NCBI GenBank assembly: GCA_030655145.1
Contig: JAURWD010000010.1
Span: 1-33,563 of the forward strand
Source: Ferruginibacter sp.
Lineage (GTDB): Bacteria > Bacteroidota > Bacteroidia > Chitinophagales > Chitinophagaceae
Length of the DNA: 33,563 nt
Direction: 5' to 3'
In this document: positions 1 through 7,862 of the stretch, one piece after another
Layout: every line of letters begins with the position of its first letter
Numbering within the stretch: the stretch's first letter is position 1
Position numbers and translations under genes: made by a program
The notes under the pieces: model-generated
Told to the model about the DNA's origin: nothing
The model's database searches: none
What the model saw: only the letters and a program-made list of their open reading frames with translations

Positions 1-1
1 T

Positions 2-616
2 ATTGACCATAAGAATAAGAACATATTTCACGGCGGTAACTTCCATGGTGACTATGTTTCGCTGGAAATGGACAAGCTAAAAATTGCTATTACAAAACTT
101 TCAATGCTTTCTGAGCGGCAGCTCAATTACCTGCTTAATGAAAAGCTCAACCAAAAATTTCCTCCCTTTGTAAACCTCGGTGTACTCGGTTTCAATTTTG
201 GTATGCAGGGAATGCAGTTTACAGCGACTTCGACGGTGGCAGAGAATCAAACCCTGTCATTTCCCATGTACGTTCATAGCATTCCAAACAATAATGACAA
301 CCAGGATATTGTAAGCATGGGCTGTAACGCGGCGTTGATGACCAAGCGGGTGATCGATAATTCCTTCGAAGTATTGGCCATCCAGATGATGACCGTGCTG
401 CAGGCAATCGATTACCTTGAATGTGTACCCAGGCTTTCACCAACCACGAGTGCGGTATATTCTGTGCTTCGCAACATTTTTCCAAAGTTTGTTGAAGATC
501 AGCCCAAGTATAAAGACCTGGAGACAATGAAATCTTACTTCGAAAAATCTGATCCTGTTATCAGTTTCAAAACTGCCGGCCTGGCAGCTTCCAATGGAAG
601 TCCGCTGGTCAATTAA
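2..616 (+). CDS. Aromatic amino acid ammonia-lyase (TAL/PAL/HAL family), C-terminal part
   Basis: This is the C-terminal part of a MIO-dependent ammonia-lyase. The frame is open from base 2, so the start and the Ala-Ser-Gly cofactor triad lie outside the window. Near the left edge is the family signature GGNFHGDYVSLEMD, and about 85 residues further on is NQDIVSMG. Known tyrosine and phenylalanine lyases have NQD at this spot, while histidine lyases usually have QED, so I favour an aromatic substrate. In flexirubin and related loci a tyrosine ammonia-lyase makes the 4-hydroxycinnamate starter of the aryl polyene, and the ketosynthases and reductase that follow support that role. The substrate choice is inferred because the selectivity loop is not in view. 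A histidine lyase in an unrelated operon is the alternative, but it is unlikely beside this cluster. Confidence 0.88.
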   Translation: MDHKNKNIFHGGNFHGDYVSLEMDKLKIAITKLSMLSERQLNYLLNEKLNQKFPPFVNLGVLGFNFGMQGMQFTATSTVAENQTLSFPMYVHSIPNNNDNQDIVSMGCNAALMTKRVIDNSFEVLAIQMMTVLQAIDYLECVPRLSPTTSAVYSVLRNIFPKFVEDQPKYKDLETMKSYFEKSDPVISFKTAGLAASNGSPLVN

Positions 617-648
617 CAGGAATTTTTTAATTTACATCAACAGGAATT
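615..648. repeat. Pair of 10-bp direct repeats between lyase and ketoreductase genes
   Basis: AACAGGAATT occurs at 615-624 and again at 639-648, inside the 38-base gap between the lyase stop and the ketoreductase start. The starts are 24 bases apart. It could be a translation or regulatory signal or chance; nothing else supports a function. Confidence 0.3.
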
Positions 649-654
649 CCATTC

Positions 655-1383
655 ATGAAATGTGCACTCGTTACCGGCGGCTCCAGGGGAATTGGCCGGG
701 CAATTTGTTATGAACTTGCGAGGGCTGGCTACCACATCCTTGTCAACTACAGGAGTAACGAGGTCGAAGCCAACCATACCTTGTCCGGGATCACCGAGCT
801 CGGCGCATCGGGTGAACTTTTACAGTTCGACGTTGCCAATAAAGAAGATATCCAGCAGGTGCTGGGAAGTTGGTTGGAAAAGAACACCGAAAATCACATT
901 GAAGTGTTGGTGAATAACGCCGGCATCAAAGACGATGGCCTGATGATGTGGATGAAAGACGAACAATGGGAGAGTGTACTAAAAACAAGCCTCGATGGCT
1001 TTTTCTACGTAACCAGGACGGTGTTGAATGCTATGTTATTAAAACGGTATGGCAGAATCATAAATGTCGTTTCTCTTTCGGGCTTAAAGGGGTTACCGGG
1101 ACAGGCCAATTACTCTGCCGCGAAGGCTGGGGTGATCGGTGCTTCCAAGGCGCTGGCCCAGGAAGTGGCGAAAAGAAATGTGACCGTGAACTGTGTAGCG
1201 CCTGGGTTTATCAAAACCGACATGACCGAAGGCCTGGATGAGAACGAATTAAAAGGAATGATCCCCGTGAAACGTTTTGGAACGCCGGAGGAAGTTGCTC
1301 ATACGGTTGGGTTCCTGGCTTCCAAAGGCGCAGGATACATTACCGCCGAGGTGATCTCCGTAAATGGTGGACTTTATTCCTAG
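655..1383 (+). CDS. FabG-like 3-oxoacyl-ACP reductase
   Basis: A 242-residue classical short-chain dehydrogenase/reductase. The NADP-binding glycine motif GGSRGIG lies at residues 8-14, NNAG at about 88-91, and the catalytic Ser140-Tyr153-Lys157 set has the spacing of FabG (YSAAK). The C-terminal GFIKTDMT and ITAEVISVNGG segments are also typical. In aryl polyene assembly a FabG-type reductase (ApeQ in proteobacterial systems) reduces the 3-oxo group after each extension, and this position just before a ketosynthase and ACP suits that job. The ATG is the first good start and follows the lyase by 38 bases, so the two are probably cotranscribed. A role in general fatty-acid synthesis cannot be ruled out from sequence alone. 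Confidence 0.9.
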   Translation: MKCALVTGGSRGIGRAICYELARAGYHILVNYRSNEVEANHTLSGITELGASGELLQFDVANKEDIQQVLGSWLEKNTENHIEVLVNNAGIKDDGLMMWMKDEQWESVLKTSLDGFFYVTRTVLNAMLLKRYGRIINVVSLSGLKGLPGQANYSAAKAGVIGASKALAQEVAKRNVTVNCVAPGFIKTDMTEGLDENELKGMIPVKRFGTPEEVAHTVGFLASKGAGYITAEVISVNGGLYS

Positions 1384-1449
1384 GTATTCGATATCTCTTT
1401 TTTCGTTTTTTACCCCGGCAGGCATTTCTCATAAAATAATTATCTTGAA

Positions 1450-1479
1450 ATCAATTCATCTGCAGTTTTATCAATTCAT
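1450..1479. promoter_or_regulatory. Two direct repeats (possible operator) upstream of first ketosynthase
   Basis: ATCAATTCAT occurs exactly at 1450-1459 and 1470-1479, so the two copies start 20 bases apart, close to two helical turns. They sit in the 172-base non-coding gap before the ketosynthase at 1556, the longest gap in the left arm. A gap of this size suggests a fresh promoter, and paired direct repeats are a common layout for regulator binding. No convincing -7/-33 pair could be fixed, so function is inference. Confidence 0.35.
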
Positions 1480-1555
1480 GCGTTTTCCGGAATAATTACC
1501 TCATGCAGACAATAATTTTAGCTAAGCATCATTATAAACCTGTTCTATATTGGTT

Positions 1556-2776
1556 ATGAATAGAGTTGTGATCACTGGAATGGGAATTTACTCCTGCATA
1601 GGGAAAAACCTTGCAGAGGTAAGAGATTCCTTGTATGCAGGTAAATCAGGAATCATACTGGACCAAGACCGCAAGGAATTTGGTTATCGCTCTGGCTTAA
1701 CCGGCTACGTGGACCGGCCAGATCTGAAGGGCCTCCTCGATCGGCGTGCCCGGGTTATGCTGCCTGAAGAGGGTGAGTACGCCTACATGTCAGCGATCGA
1801 AGCCCTGAAAAATGCCCGGATGGACCAGGATTACATTGATCATCATGAAATGGGCATCCTGTATGGAAATGACAGTTCAGCGAAATCAGTGATCGAAACC
1901 AATGACATTATACGCGAGAAGAAAGATACCACCCTGGTAGGTTCAGGTTCGGTTTTTCAAACCATGAATTCGACGGTGACCATGAACCTTGCGACGATCT
2001 TCAAACTACGGGGCATAAACTTTACGATCAGTGCAGCGTGCGCAAGCGGTTCGCACTCTATAGGGCTGGGTTATCATTTTATCAAAACCGGTTTGCAGGA
2101 TTGTATCATGTGCGGAGGTGCCCAGGAGATCAACAAATTTGCGATGGGGTCTTTTGATGCGCTTTCGGCGTTTTCAGTGCAGGAACCGACGCCAACCAAG
2201 GCCTCCCGCCCGTTCGACCGGGACCGCGATGGGCTGGTCCCCAGTGGTGGAGCAGCCACAGTAATTTTGGAAAGCCTGGATTCAGCTGTTAAAAGAGGTG
2301 CGCCGATCCTCGGCGAGATAGTAGGTTACGGATTTTCATCCAATGGAAGTCATATTTCAAATCCCACTGTTGATGGACCGGTCAGGTCGCTGCAGATGGC
2401 GTTGAAAGATGCGGGAATGCAGGCGAAAGACATCGATTACATCAATGCGCATGCAACTTCAACACCTGCTGGGGACGCAAGTGAAGCGAAAGCAATTCAC
2501 CAGGTTTTTGGCAACAGCGCTCCATATGTAAGCAGTACCAAATCAATGACCGGTCACGAGTGCTGGATGGCGGGAGCAAGCGAGGTAATTTACTCGATGC
2601 TCATGATGGAAAATGGGTTTATCGCCCCCAATATTAATTTCGAAAATCCCGATGAAGACTCGGCAAAACTGAACATCGTCAAATCAACAATTGAAAAAGA
2701 TATAATTGTATTTTTGTCCAACTCATTTGGGTTTGGAGGAACTAACTCTTCTCTTGTTATTAAAAAACCAGTGTAA
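1556..2776 (+). CDS. Beta-ketoacyl-ACP synthase (FabF/KAS II type)
   Basis: A 406-residue condensing enzyme that extends an ACP-bound chain. The catalytic triad is intact: Cys162 in SAACASGS, His299 in NAHATSTPAGD and His334 in KSMTGHE, almost the spacing of E. coli FabF. The C-terminal SFGFGGTN glycine loop is present. An in-frame TTG at 1550 gives two extra residues, but the ATG at 1556 starts directly with the first beta strand (NRVVITGMG), so I chose it. The gene begins a probable new transcription unit after a 172-base gap and is followed by an ACP 10 bases on. In aryl polyene systems a stand-alone FabF-like KS acts besides the KS/CLF pair; this is a candidate for that role. Confidence 0.9.
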   Translation: MNRVVITGMGIYSCIGKNLAEVRDSLYAGKSGIILDQDRKEFGYRSGLTGYVDRPDLKGLLDRRARVMLPEEGEYAYMSAIEALKNARMDQDYIDHHEMGILYGNDSSAKSVIETNDIIREKKDTTLVGSGSVFQTMNSTVTMNLATIFKLRGINFTISAACASGSHSIGLGYHFIKTGLQDCIMCGGAQEINKFAMGSFDALSAFSVQEPTPTKASRPFDRDRDGLVPSGGAATVILESLDSAVKRGAPILGEIVGYGFSSNGSHISNPTVDGPVRSLQMALKDAGMQAKDIDYINAHATSTPAGDASEAKAIHQVFGNSAPYVSSTKSMTGHECWMAGASEVIYSMLMMENGFIAPNINFENPDEDSAKLNIVKSTIEKDIIVFLSNSFGFGGTNSSLVIKKPV

Positions 2777-2786
2777 ATACCCGCTT

Positions 2787-3044
2787 ATGAACAACGAACA
2801 AATAATAGCAACCATCAAAGAATTCATGATAGATGAATTTGAAGTTGATGAGGAAAAGATCACACCAGATGCCAACCTAAAATCCACCCTCGGTTTAGAC
2901 AGCCTCGATTATATTGACCTGGTAGTTGTTATTGAAAGCAACTTCAAGTTTAAAGTGAAACCAGAAGATTTTATCGGCATCATTACTTACCAGGATTTTT
3001 GCAATTATGTTATTTCCCGCGTAAATGTAAAGGAGCTCGTTTAA
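2787..3044 (+). CDS. Acyl carrier protein (first of three)
   Basis: An 85-residue acidic carrier protein. The phosphopantetheine site is Ser39 in LGLDSLDYIDL, with the helix II pattern of ACPs and a C-terminal helix. An open frame extends upstream to 2706 inside the ketosynthase gene, but ATG 2787 gives the standard ACP length and leaves a 10-base gap after that gene. The stop codon overlaps the ATG of the acyltransferase (TAATG), indicating translational coupling. It differs from the other two ACPs here, which carry the sequence GLGLDSID, so it probably serves other partners. No phosphopantetheinyl transferase is visible in the window. Confidence 0.92.
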   Translation: MNNEQIIATIKEFMIDEFEVDEEKITPDANLKSTLGLDSLDYIDLVVVIESNFKFKVKPEDFIGIITYQDFCNYVISRVNVKELV

Positions 3045-3928
3045 TGTCGTCATGGCAAGGGAAGTCCCGCGGTAATAAATTGGGATACCGCATCTTCGTT
3101 TGGATCCTGCAAAACTTCGGCGTACTGCCTGCCTACCTCGTCCTTCGTATTGTCGTCCTTTATTTTTTCTTTTTTTCATACAAGGCTTCCCGTGTGTTGT
3201 ATGATTTTTATCGCCGCAGGCTTGGTTTAAACTTCCTGCAAACCGTGGGGAAAATCTACAGGAACTACTACCAGCTTGGTCAAAGCATCATCGATAAGGT
3301 GGTGGTCATGGCGGGCATTAAAAATAAATTCACCTTTCATTTCGACGGAGAAGATAATTTGCGCTCCATCGCTGGTATGCAGCGAGGCGGTATGCTCTTG
3401 AGTGCGCATATTGGTAACTGGGATATCGCGGGGCATTTATTGAAACGGCTCGATACAAGGATTCACATTGTGATATTTGATGGAGAGTACCAGCAGATCA
3501 AAGAATATCTCGATAGTATTACCGGGCAAAGAGCAGTCAACCTGATTGTGATCCGGAACGACCTTTCACATATTTATGCGATCAACGATGCTTTCAAAAA
3601 CAACGAACTTGTGTGCATGCACGCGGATCGTTTTATTGAAGGCAACAAAACGATGACCAGTACTTTTTGTGGGGACGAAGCCCGGTTCCCGATGGGACCT
3701 TTTTTATTAGCGGCGAAATTTAAAGTGCCGGTTTCTTTTGTTTTTGCTGTAAAAGAAGGCAATTTGCACTACCACCTTTTTGCCAGTAAGCCGCGGTCGT
3801 ATGAGCACCTTGAAAAGGGAGCAGTGATGCAGGAAATGCTAAACGATTTTTCTGCAGAGATGGAACACAAGGTTAAACGCTATCCGGAACAATGGTTTAA
3901 TTATTTTAACTTTTGGCAGCAATCATGA
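3044..3928 (+). CDS. LpxL/HtrB-like membrane acyltransferase
   Basis: A 294-residue protein of the lysophospholipid/lipid A acyltransferase superfamily. A hydrophobic N-terminal segment at about residues 23-45 would anchor it to the inner membrane. The catalytic HX4D motif is His122-Ile-Gly-Asn-Trp-Asp127 (AHIGNWD), followed by regions with the ADR and FPMGPF patterns of LpxL-type enzymes. It starts at the ATG overlapping the ACP stop and ends with an ATGA overlap with the next gene, so it is part of the pathway operon. Such enzymes move an acyl chain from ACP to a hydroxyl acceptor. In a flexirubin locus it could form the ester between polyene acid and dialkylresorcinol, or attach the pigment to a lipid; this assignment is inference. 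Confidence 0.85.
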   Translation: MSSWQGKSRGNKLGYRIFVWILQNFGVLPAYLVLRIVVLYFFFFSYKASRVLYDFYRRRLGLNFLQTVGKIYRNYYQLGQSIIDKVVVMAGIKNKFTFHFDGEDNLRSIAGMQRGGMLLSAHIGNWDIAGHLLKRLDTRIHIVIFDGEYQQIKEYLDSITGQRAVNLIVIRNDLSHIYAINDAFKNNELVCMHADRFIEGNKTMTSTFCGDEARFPMGPFLLAAKFKVPVSFVFAVKEGNLHYHLFASKPRSYEHLEKGAVMQEMLNDFSAEMEHKVKRYPEQWFNYFNFWQQS

Positions 3929-4350
3929 TTGGGTTACCAATGGATATACTTTCGCTGATTCCGCAACGCCCACCATTTGTAATGATCGGCGCTCTGCAGC
4001 ATTATGATGAACAGGTTACACGAACTTCTTTTCACATCCTGCCAGGCAACATACTGGTTGAAGAAGGGGTGTTCAGCGAAGCCGGATTGATAGAAAATAT
4101 TGCGCAGACTGCTGCGGCCAGGGCAGGGTACATGGCAACCGTTACCAATCAACCCGTACAGGTTGGTTATATAGGAGCCTTAAAAAACCTGGAAGTATAT
4201 CATCTCCCAAAAGTGGAGGATGAATTAGAGACGGAAGTAAGGGTCGAAAATCAAATATTTGAAGTTACTGTTGTGCGGGGAAAGGTTTGGTGCAACAAGG
4301 TATTAATGGCACAATGTGAAATGAAAATTTTTATTGGTCAATCAACATAA
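3925..4350 (+). CDS. ApeP-like hot-dog dehydratase partner
   Basis: A 141-residue hot-dog protein related to 3-hydroxyacyl-ACP dehydratases: IPQRPPFVMIG near the start, a hot-dog helix around EAGLIENIAQTAAARAGY, then beta strands. The usual HFPGxPxMPG segment with the catalytic His is missing; the matching stretch reads HILPGNILVEEGVFSEAGL. In proteobacterial aryl polyene systems the dehydratase is an ApeI:ApeP pair in which ApeI carries the FabZ-like site, and this gene resembles the ApeP half. The FabZ-type partner is at 14268. The start is ATG 3925, overlapping the stop of the acyltransferase gene (ATGA); an in-frame TTG at 3913 is less likely. Confidence 0.8.
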   Translation: MIGLPMDILSLIPQRPPFVMIGALQHYDEQVTRTSFHILPGNILVEEGVFSEAGLIENIAQTAAARAGYMATVTNQPVQVGYIGALKNLEVYHLPKVEDELETEVRVENQIFEVTVVRGKVWCNKVLMAQCEMKIFIGQST

Positions 4351-4354
4351 TCGT

Positions 4355-5002
4355 ATGCGTTTAACAAAACTTGCCTGGCTGTTTGCCTGCTTCATCCTGT
4401 TTTCAGCGAGCCTTTCTGTATCTGCTCAAAGTCTCAAAGAAGTATTCAGTTCTTCCGAGACCCCGATCTTTTATCTTGGCGTTGATTTCACCCTGGCCCG
4501 TGCCATCGATGCACCCGAGCCGACCATGGATATGCGGGATCGCCATTTCCCTGCCATCAATTACCTGATCATCAACGAACCAAAAAAATACGACCTTCCG
4601 GCTGCCTTTCATAAAAGCGCCATGGAGCATGACCTTGGCATAGTTGAAAAAAGAAATGCCAAAATAAATACGGAAGAGATCAAGACAAGCAACACGGCTG
4701 ATTTTAGTCGCCTGCAGGAAGCTGACATAAAGAAATTAGTTAGTGGTTGGGATTTCGGTGGAAAAAAAGGCGTTGGATTATTGATTGTGGTAGAAGCAAT
4801 GAGCAAGGCCCAGAAGGGCGCATCCATGTGGGTAACGCTGGTTGACATGGGCGCTAAAAAATTATTGATGACCGAGCGAATGATCGGTAAAACATCGATT
4901 GGATTTGGCTTTCGGAACTATTGGGCAAATCCCATCCGGGATGTCATCGAGCAGGTTGAAAAACGCAAATACAGTGAATGGAAGTCAAAATATGGCGGCT
5001 AA
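4355..5002 (+). CDS. Secreted protein of unknown function in the pigment operon
   Basis: A 215-residue protein I do not recognise. The N-terminus is a clear Sec signal peptide (a basic start, then LAWLFACFILFSASLSV, with a cleavage-like SAQ at about residue 25), so it should be periplasmic. The mature part is mixed alpha/beta with charged segments and a TLVDMGAKKLLMTERMIGK stretch that looks like a beta hairpin. There is no lipobox Cys and no catalytic motif. ATG 4355, 4 bases after the dehydratase stop, gives a normal signal peptide; an upstream in-frame TTG at 4334 would add polar residues. Its place between pathway genes suggests a role in pigment transport or assembly, but no function can be claimed. 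Confidence 0.75.
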   Translation: MRLTKLAWLFACFILFSASLSVSAQSLKEVFSSSETPIFYLGVDFTLARAIDAPEPTMDMRDRHFPAINYLIINEPKKYDLPAAFHKSAMEHDLGIVEKRNAKINTEEIKTSNTADFSRLQEADIKKLVSGWDFGGKKGVGLLIVVEAMSKAQKGASMWVTLVDMGAKKLLMTERMIGKTSIGFGFRNYWANPIRDVIEQVEKRKYSEWKSKYGG

Positions 5003-5003
5003 A

Positions 5004-5017
5004 ACGCTGAATAGCGT
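5004..5017 (+). other. Small hairpin right after stop codon
   Basis: ACGCT and AGCGT arms (5004-5008, 5013-5017) surround the loop GAAT, two bases after a stop codon. There is no T-tract, so it is not a standard terminator; it may protect the mRNA end or be chance. Confidence 0.3.
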
Positions 5018-5095
5018 GAGTACTACAGTTTAACGAGGATTGAACGAAGCAACAAATTTTAGACAAGATCCGCTAAAAAAGAGAATAGGTTTTGT

Positions 5096-5107
5096 GCTCA
5101 ATTGAGC
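5096..5107. promoter_or_regulatory. 12-bp perfect palindrome upstream of thioesterase gene
   Basis: GCTCAATTGAGC is a perfect 12-base palindrome, 18 bases before the thioesterase ATG, in a 123-base gap. Just upstream, TAGGTTTT (5086-5093) matches the Bacteroidetes -7 box TAnnTTTG at all but the last position. If that box works, transcription would start within the palindrome, as for an operator. No -33 element at the usual distance was found, so the promoter is uncertain. Confidence 0.3.
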
Positions 5108-5125
5108 TGACAATAATTGAATCGC

Positions 5126-5551
5126 ATGCAAAAGGAATTGGTCAACAGAACGGAAGTATTGGTTAGGTTCAATGAGGCAGACCCCTTGGGAATTGTTTGG
5201 CATGGACATTACATCCGGTACTTCGAAGATGGGCGTGAAGCATTCGGAAAAAACCATGGCCTAGGTTATCTTGACGTGTTCAAACTTGGTTTTGTAACCC
5301 CGGTAGTGAATGTACAATGTGACTTCAAAAAATCTTTGCGTTTTGGCGATCGCGTTATAGTCGAGTCAATTTTCCTGCCTTGCGAAGCTGCAAAAATAAA
5401 ATTTAAATACAGGTTGTACAATGCGGCAACGATGGAGTTGGTGGCAACCGGGTCGTCTGTGCAGGTTTTCCTGGATAAAGAACATTCAATATTGCAATTA
5501 AACAATCCGCCGTTTTTCGAGGCGTGGAAAACTCAGCACGAGTTGCTATAA
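5126..5551 (+). CDS. Hot-dog acyl-CoA/ACP thioesterase (4-HBT/YbgC type)
   Basis: A 141-residue hot-dog thioesterase. The N-terminal motif VRFNEADPLGIVWHGHYIRY holds the conserved Asp of the 4-hydroxybenzoyl-CoA thioesterase family and the usual HxxY(F)xED helix after it. The rest (VVNVQCDFKKSLRFGDRV and the final strand) fits the fold and length. ATG 5126 is preferred over an in-frame TTG at 5117. It is followed 5 bases later by a ketosynthase. In polyene loci such enzymes may hydrolyse the finished or stalled acyl chain; whether it releases product or edits is not shown by sequence. Confidence 0.87.
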   Translation: MQKELVNRTEVLVRFNEADPLGIVWHGHYIRYFEDGREAFGKNHGLGYLDVFKLGFVTPVVNVQCDFKKSLRFGDRVIVESIFLPCEAAKIKFKYRLYNAATMELVATGSSVQVFLDKEHSILQLNNPPFFEAWKTQHELL

Positions 5552-5556
5552 GCCGC

Positions 5557-6702
5557 ATGAGGAAAAAAGAAGTTTTTATTGTTGCTGATAATATCATTTC
5601 ACCGCTGGGTGCTACCACAGCGGCAAATTTTTCCATGCTTACACAGAACCTGTCGGGTGTTAAAGAACATACAGAATTCTCGATGAGCGATCAGCCATTT
5701 TTTGCATCGCTGTTGAATGAAGAAAGAGGAGGAGGCACACTAACGGATAAGTATACTCGGTTTGAAAAATTATTGATCCGCTCGATCGAAGAAGCACTGA
5801 GCCAGTCACCAATCCAGCTTTCCGACAAGCGAACAATCCTCATCATTTCCACTACGAAGGGAAATATTGGTTTGCTCGAAACGAACGAAGTAACGGAGGA
5901 ACTTAACCAGCGGGTTGCCTTGCATACTTCGGCCAGCATTTTACGCGATAATTTTCAGTGTGCGCATCAACCCATTGTGTTATCCAACGCTTGTATCTCC
6001 GGCTCGCTCGCGTTATTATTGGCAAAACGCCTCATCAACTCGGGCCAGTTTGACCATGCAGTTGTATCAGGAGCAGATACGATATCTAAATTTATTTTCT
6101 CCGGGTTTCAATCCTTCCAGGCGATCAGCCCTGCGGCTTGCAAGCCCTTCGATAAAAGCCGGCTGGGTATCAATCTTGGTGAAGGTGCCGGAACAATGAT
6201 CTTGTCTTCTGACCTCAACCTTAGTTCAGGCATCCAACTCAGCGGCGGTTCAACGAGCAATGATGCAAATCACATTTCGGGGCCATCAAGAACAGGACAG
6301 GAACTTTGCCAGGCGATCAACCACGCGATGAAAGATGCCGGCGTTGCTGCTCACGAAATCGGTTTAATTTCGGCCCATGGCACGGCGACCTTATACAATG
6401 ATGAAATGGAAGCCCTGGCAGTTAACCTTGCCGGTTTGCAGGAGGTGCCGCTCAATAGTTTAAAAGGATTTTACGGTCACACACTTGGTGCGGCCGGCAT
6501 CATCGAATCCATCATTTCCGCGCAATCCCTGCAGCACGATCTTGTAATGGGAAGCAAGGGATTTGAAACGAGTGGTGTGTCCATGCCATTAAACATCAGC
6601 AGCGCTGTGCGGCAGGTAAGCGTGAAGCATTGTTTGAAGATGGCTTCTGGTTTTGGCGGGTGCAATGCGGCGATCATTTTAAGTAAACAATCAATCAACT
6701 AA
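5557..6702 (+). CDS. Beta-ketoacyl-ACP synthase (second KS)
   Basis: A 381-residue condensing enzyme, more divergent than the KS at 1556. The active-site set is intact: Cys146 in SNACISGS, His274 in SAHGTATLYND and His308 in FYGHTLGAAG; the C-terminal SGFGGCN loop is present. ATG 5557 starts the first beta strand (KEVFIVADNIISPLG); a GTG at 5524 would overlap the thioesterase gene and add residues unlike the family. Its motifs near His308 (GHTLGAAGIIES) resemble the KS subunits at 10013 and 19056, yet no Cys-less partner follows it. It may start or finish chain growth; the exact step is unknown. Confidence 0.88.
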   Translation: MRKKEVFIVADNIISPLGATTAANFSMLTQNLSGVKEHTEFSMSDQPFFASLLNEERGGGTLTDKYTRFEKLLIRSIEEALSQSPIQLSDKRTILIISTTKGNIGLLETNEVTEELNQRVALHTSASILRDNFQCAHQPIVLSNACISGSLALLLAKRLINSGQFDHAVVSGADTISKFIFSGFQSFQAISPAACKPFDKSRLGINLGEGAGTMILSSDLNLSSGIQLSGGSTSNDANHISGPSRTGQELCQAINHAMKDAGVAAHEIGLISAHGTATLYNDEMEALAVNLAGLQEVPLNSLKGFYGHTLGAAGIIESIISAQSLQHDLVMGSKGFETSGVSMPLNISSAVRQVSVKHCLKMASGFGGCNAAIILSKQSIN

Positions 6703-6723
6703 TAAAGCATAAGAATAGGTTTC

Positions 6724-7794
6724 ATGAATTTTTTTTCAAAGGATAAACGAACAGCTTTCCAGGCAAAAGAAGCAGCACAATGGATCGCATTTGGACCCGT
6801 GATCTTCCAGGCGGCAAGGGTCTTAAGAAATTCAGGTATTTTATCCGCGATCGAAGGTGAAGGCGCTGCGGGTATCGGGCTGCAAGACCTGGCATTAAAA
6901 GTCAGGCTTCCACTTTACGGTGTTCGCGTATTGATCGAATCGGCACTGAGCATGTGCCTGGTAGTTGTGAATGATCAAAAATATACCATCGCTAAAACGG
7001 GTTACTTCATCCTGCATGATCCGCTCACGATCACCAATATGGATTTTGTGCATGATGTATGTTATAAGGGCTTGTACGATCTGGATAAAAGTATCGAGAA
7101 TGGAAAGCCGGAAGGATTAAAGGTTTTCGGTGAATGGAAAACCATTTATGAAGGCTTGTCTCAGCTACCCGAACATGTGCAGAAAAGCTGGTTCAGTTTT
7201 GATCACTTTTTTTCTGACGATGCCTTTCCGCTGGTGCTTCCAAAAGTGTATGGCAATGGTATTTCAAAATTGCTCGATATTGGCGGTAACACAGGTAAGT
7301 GGGCAGTTGCTTCGTCAAAGTATGCACCGCATGTCTCGATCACGATCATGGATCTTCCTGGGCAATTAAATGTTGCGGAAGAACGTATCCGGGAAATGGG
7401 GTTGGAAGAACAGATTTCATTTTTGCCGGTAAATATTCTGGATGAATCCGTCAAATTTCCGAAAGGATTTGATGCCATTTGGATGAGCCAGTTTTTGGAT
7501 TGCTTTTCTGAAGATGAGATCGTGTCAATTCTGAGAAGATGTTACGAGGCCCTTGATGATGAGGGAGTGGTGTTGATACTCGAACCGTTCTGGGATAAAC
7601 AACGATTTGAAGTAGCTGCATTCTGCCTGCATCAAACTTCACTTTATTTCACGGCCCTGGCAAACGGAACGAGCCAGATGTACAGTGCTGAAACTTTTTT
7701 CCGTTGTATTGACCGGGCAGGATTTGACATCGCAGAGCAGGAAGATAATATTGGCTTGAGCCAGACACTGTTGAAATGTAAGAAACGTAAGTAA
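6724..7794 (+). CDS. SAM-dependent methyltransferase (O-MT family 2-like)
   Basis: A 356-residue methyltransferase. The N-terminal 150 residues are helical (winged-helix/dimerisation type, for example ARVLRNSGILSAIEGEGAAG), as in plant-type and antibiotic O-methyltransferases. The SAM site has motif I LLDIGGNTGKWA (Asp185, Gly187, Gly188, Gly191), an acidic strand end at IMDLPGQLN, and the later motif FDAIWMSQFLDCFSEDE. It lies 21 bases after a KS and 68 before the halogenase-like gene. Flexirubins and many aryl polyenes carry a methyl group on the phenol ring, so ring methylation is the likely job, although the family more often methylates oxygen. Position and target atom are inference. Confidence 0.85.
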   Translation: MNFFSKDKRTAFQAKEAAQWIAFGPVIFQAARVLRNSGILSAIEGEGAAGIGLQDLALKVRLPLYGVRVLIESALSMCLVVVNDQKYTIAKTGYFILHDPLTITNMDFVHDVCYKGLYDLDKSIENGKPEGLKVFGEWKTIYEGLSQLPEHVQKSWFSFDHFFSDDAFPLVLPKVYGNGISKLLDIGGNTGKWAVASSKYAPHVSITIMDLPGQLNVAEERIREMGLEEQISFLPVNILDESVKFPKGFDAIWMSQFLDCFSEDEIVSILRRCYEALDDEGVVLILEPFWDKQRFEVAAFCLHQTSLYFTALANGTSQMYSAETFFRCIDRAGFDIAEQEDNIGLSQTLLKCKKRK

Positions 7795-7862
7795 TAATTA
7801 CCGGGCCGGAACGCTGCTCACATACATGCGTAAACGCTTAAAACACCTACAATAATATTAAA

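Noticed and set aside
219-527. Open frame on the - strand inside the ammonia-lyase.
   Set aside because: It is a shadow of the real gene on the other strand and matches no family.
2706-2786. Upstream extension of the ACP frame into the KS gene.
   Set aside because: The extra 27 residues are hydrophobic and unlike an ACP, and ATG 2787 gives standard length.
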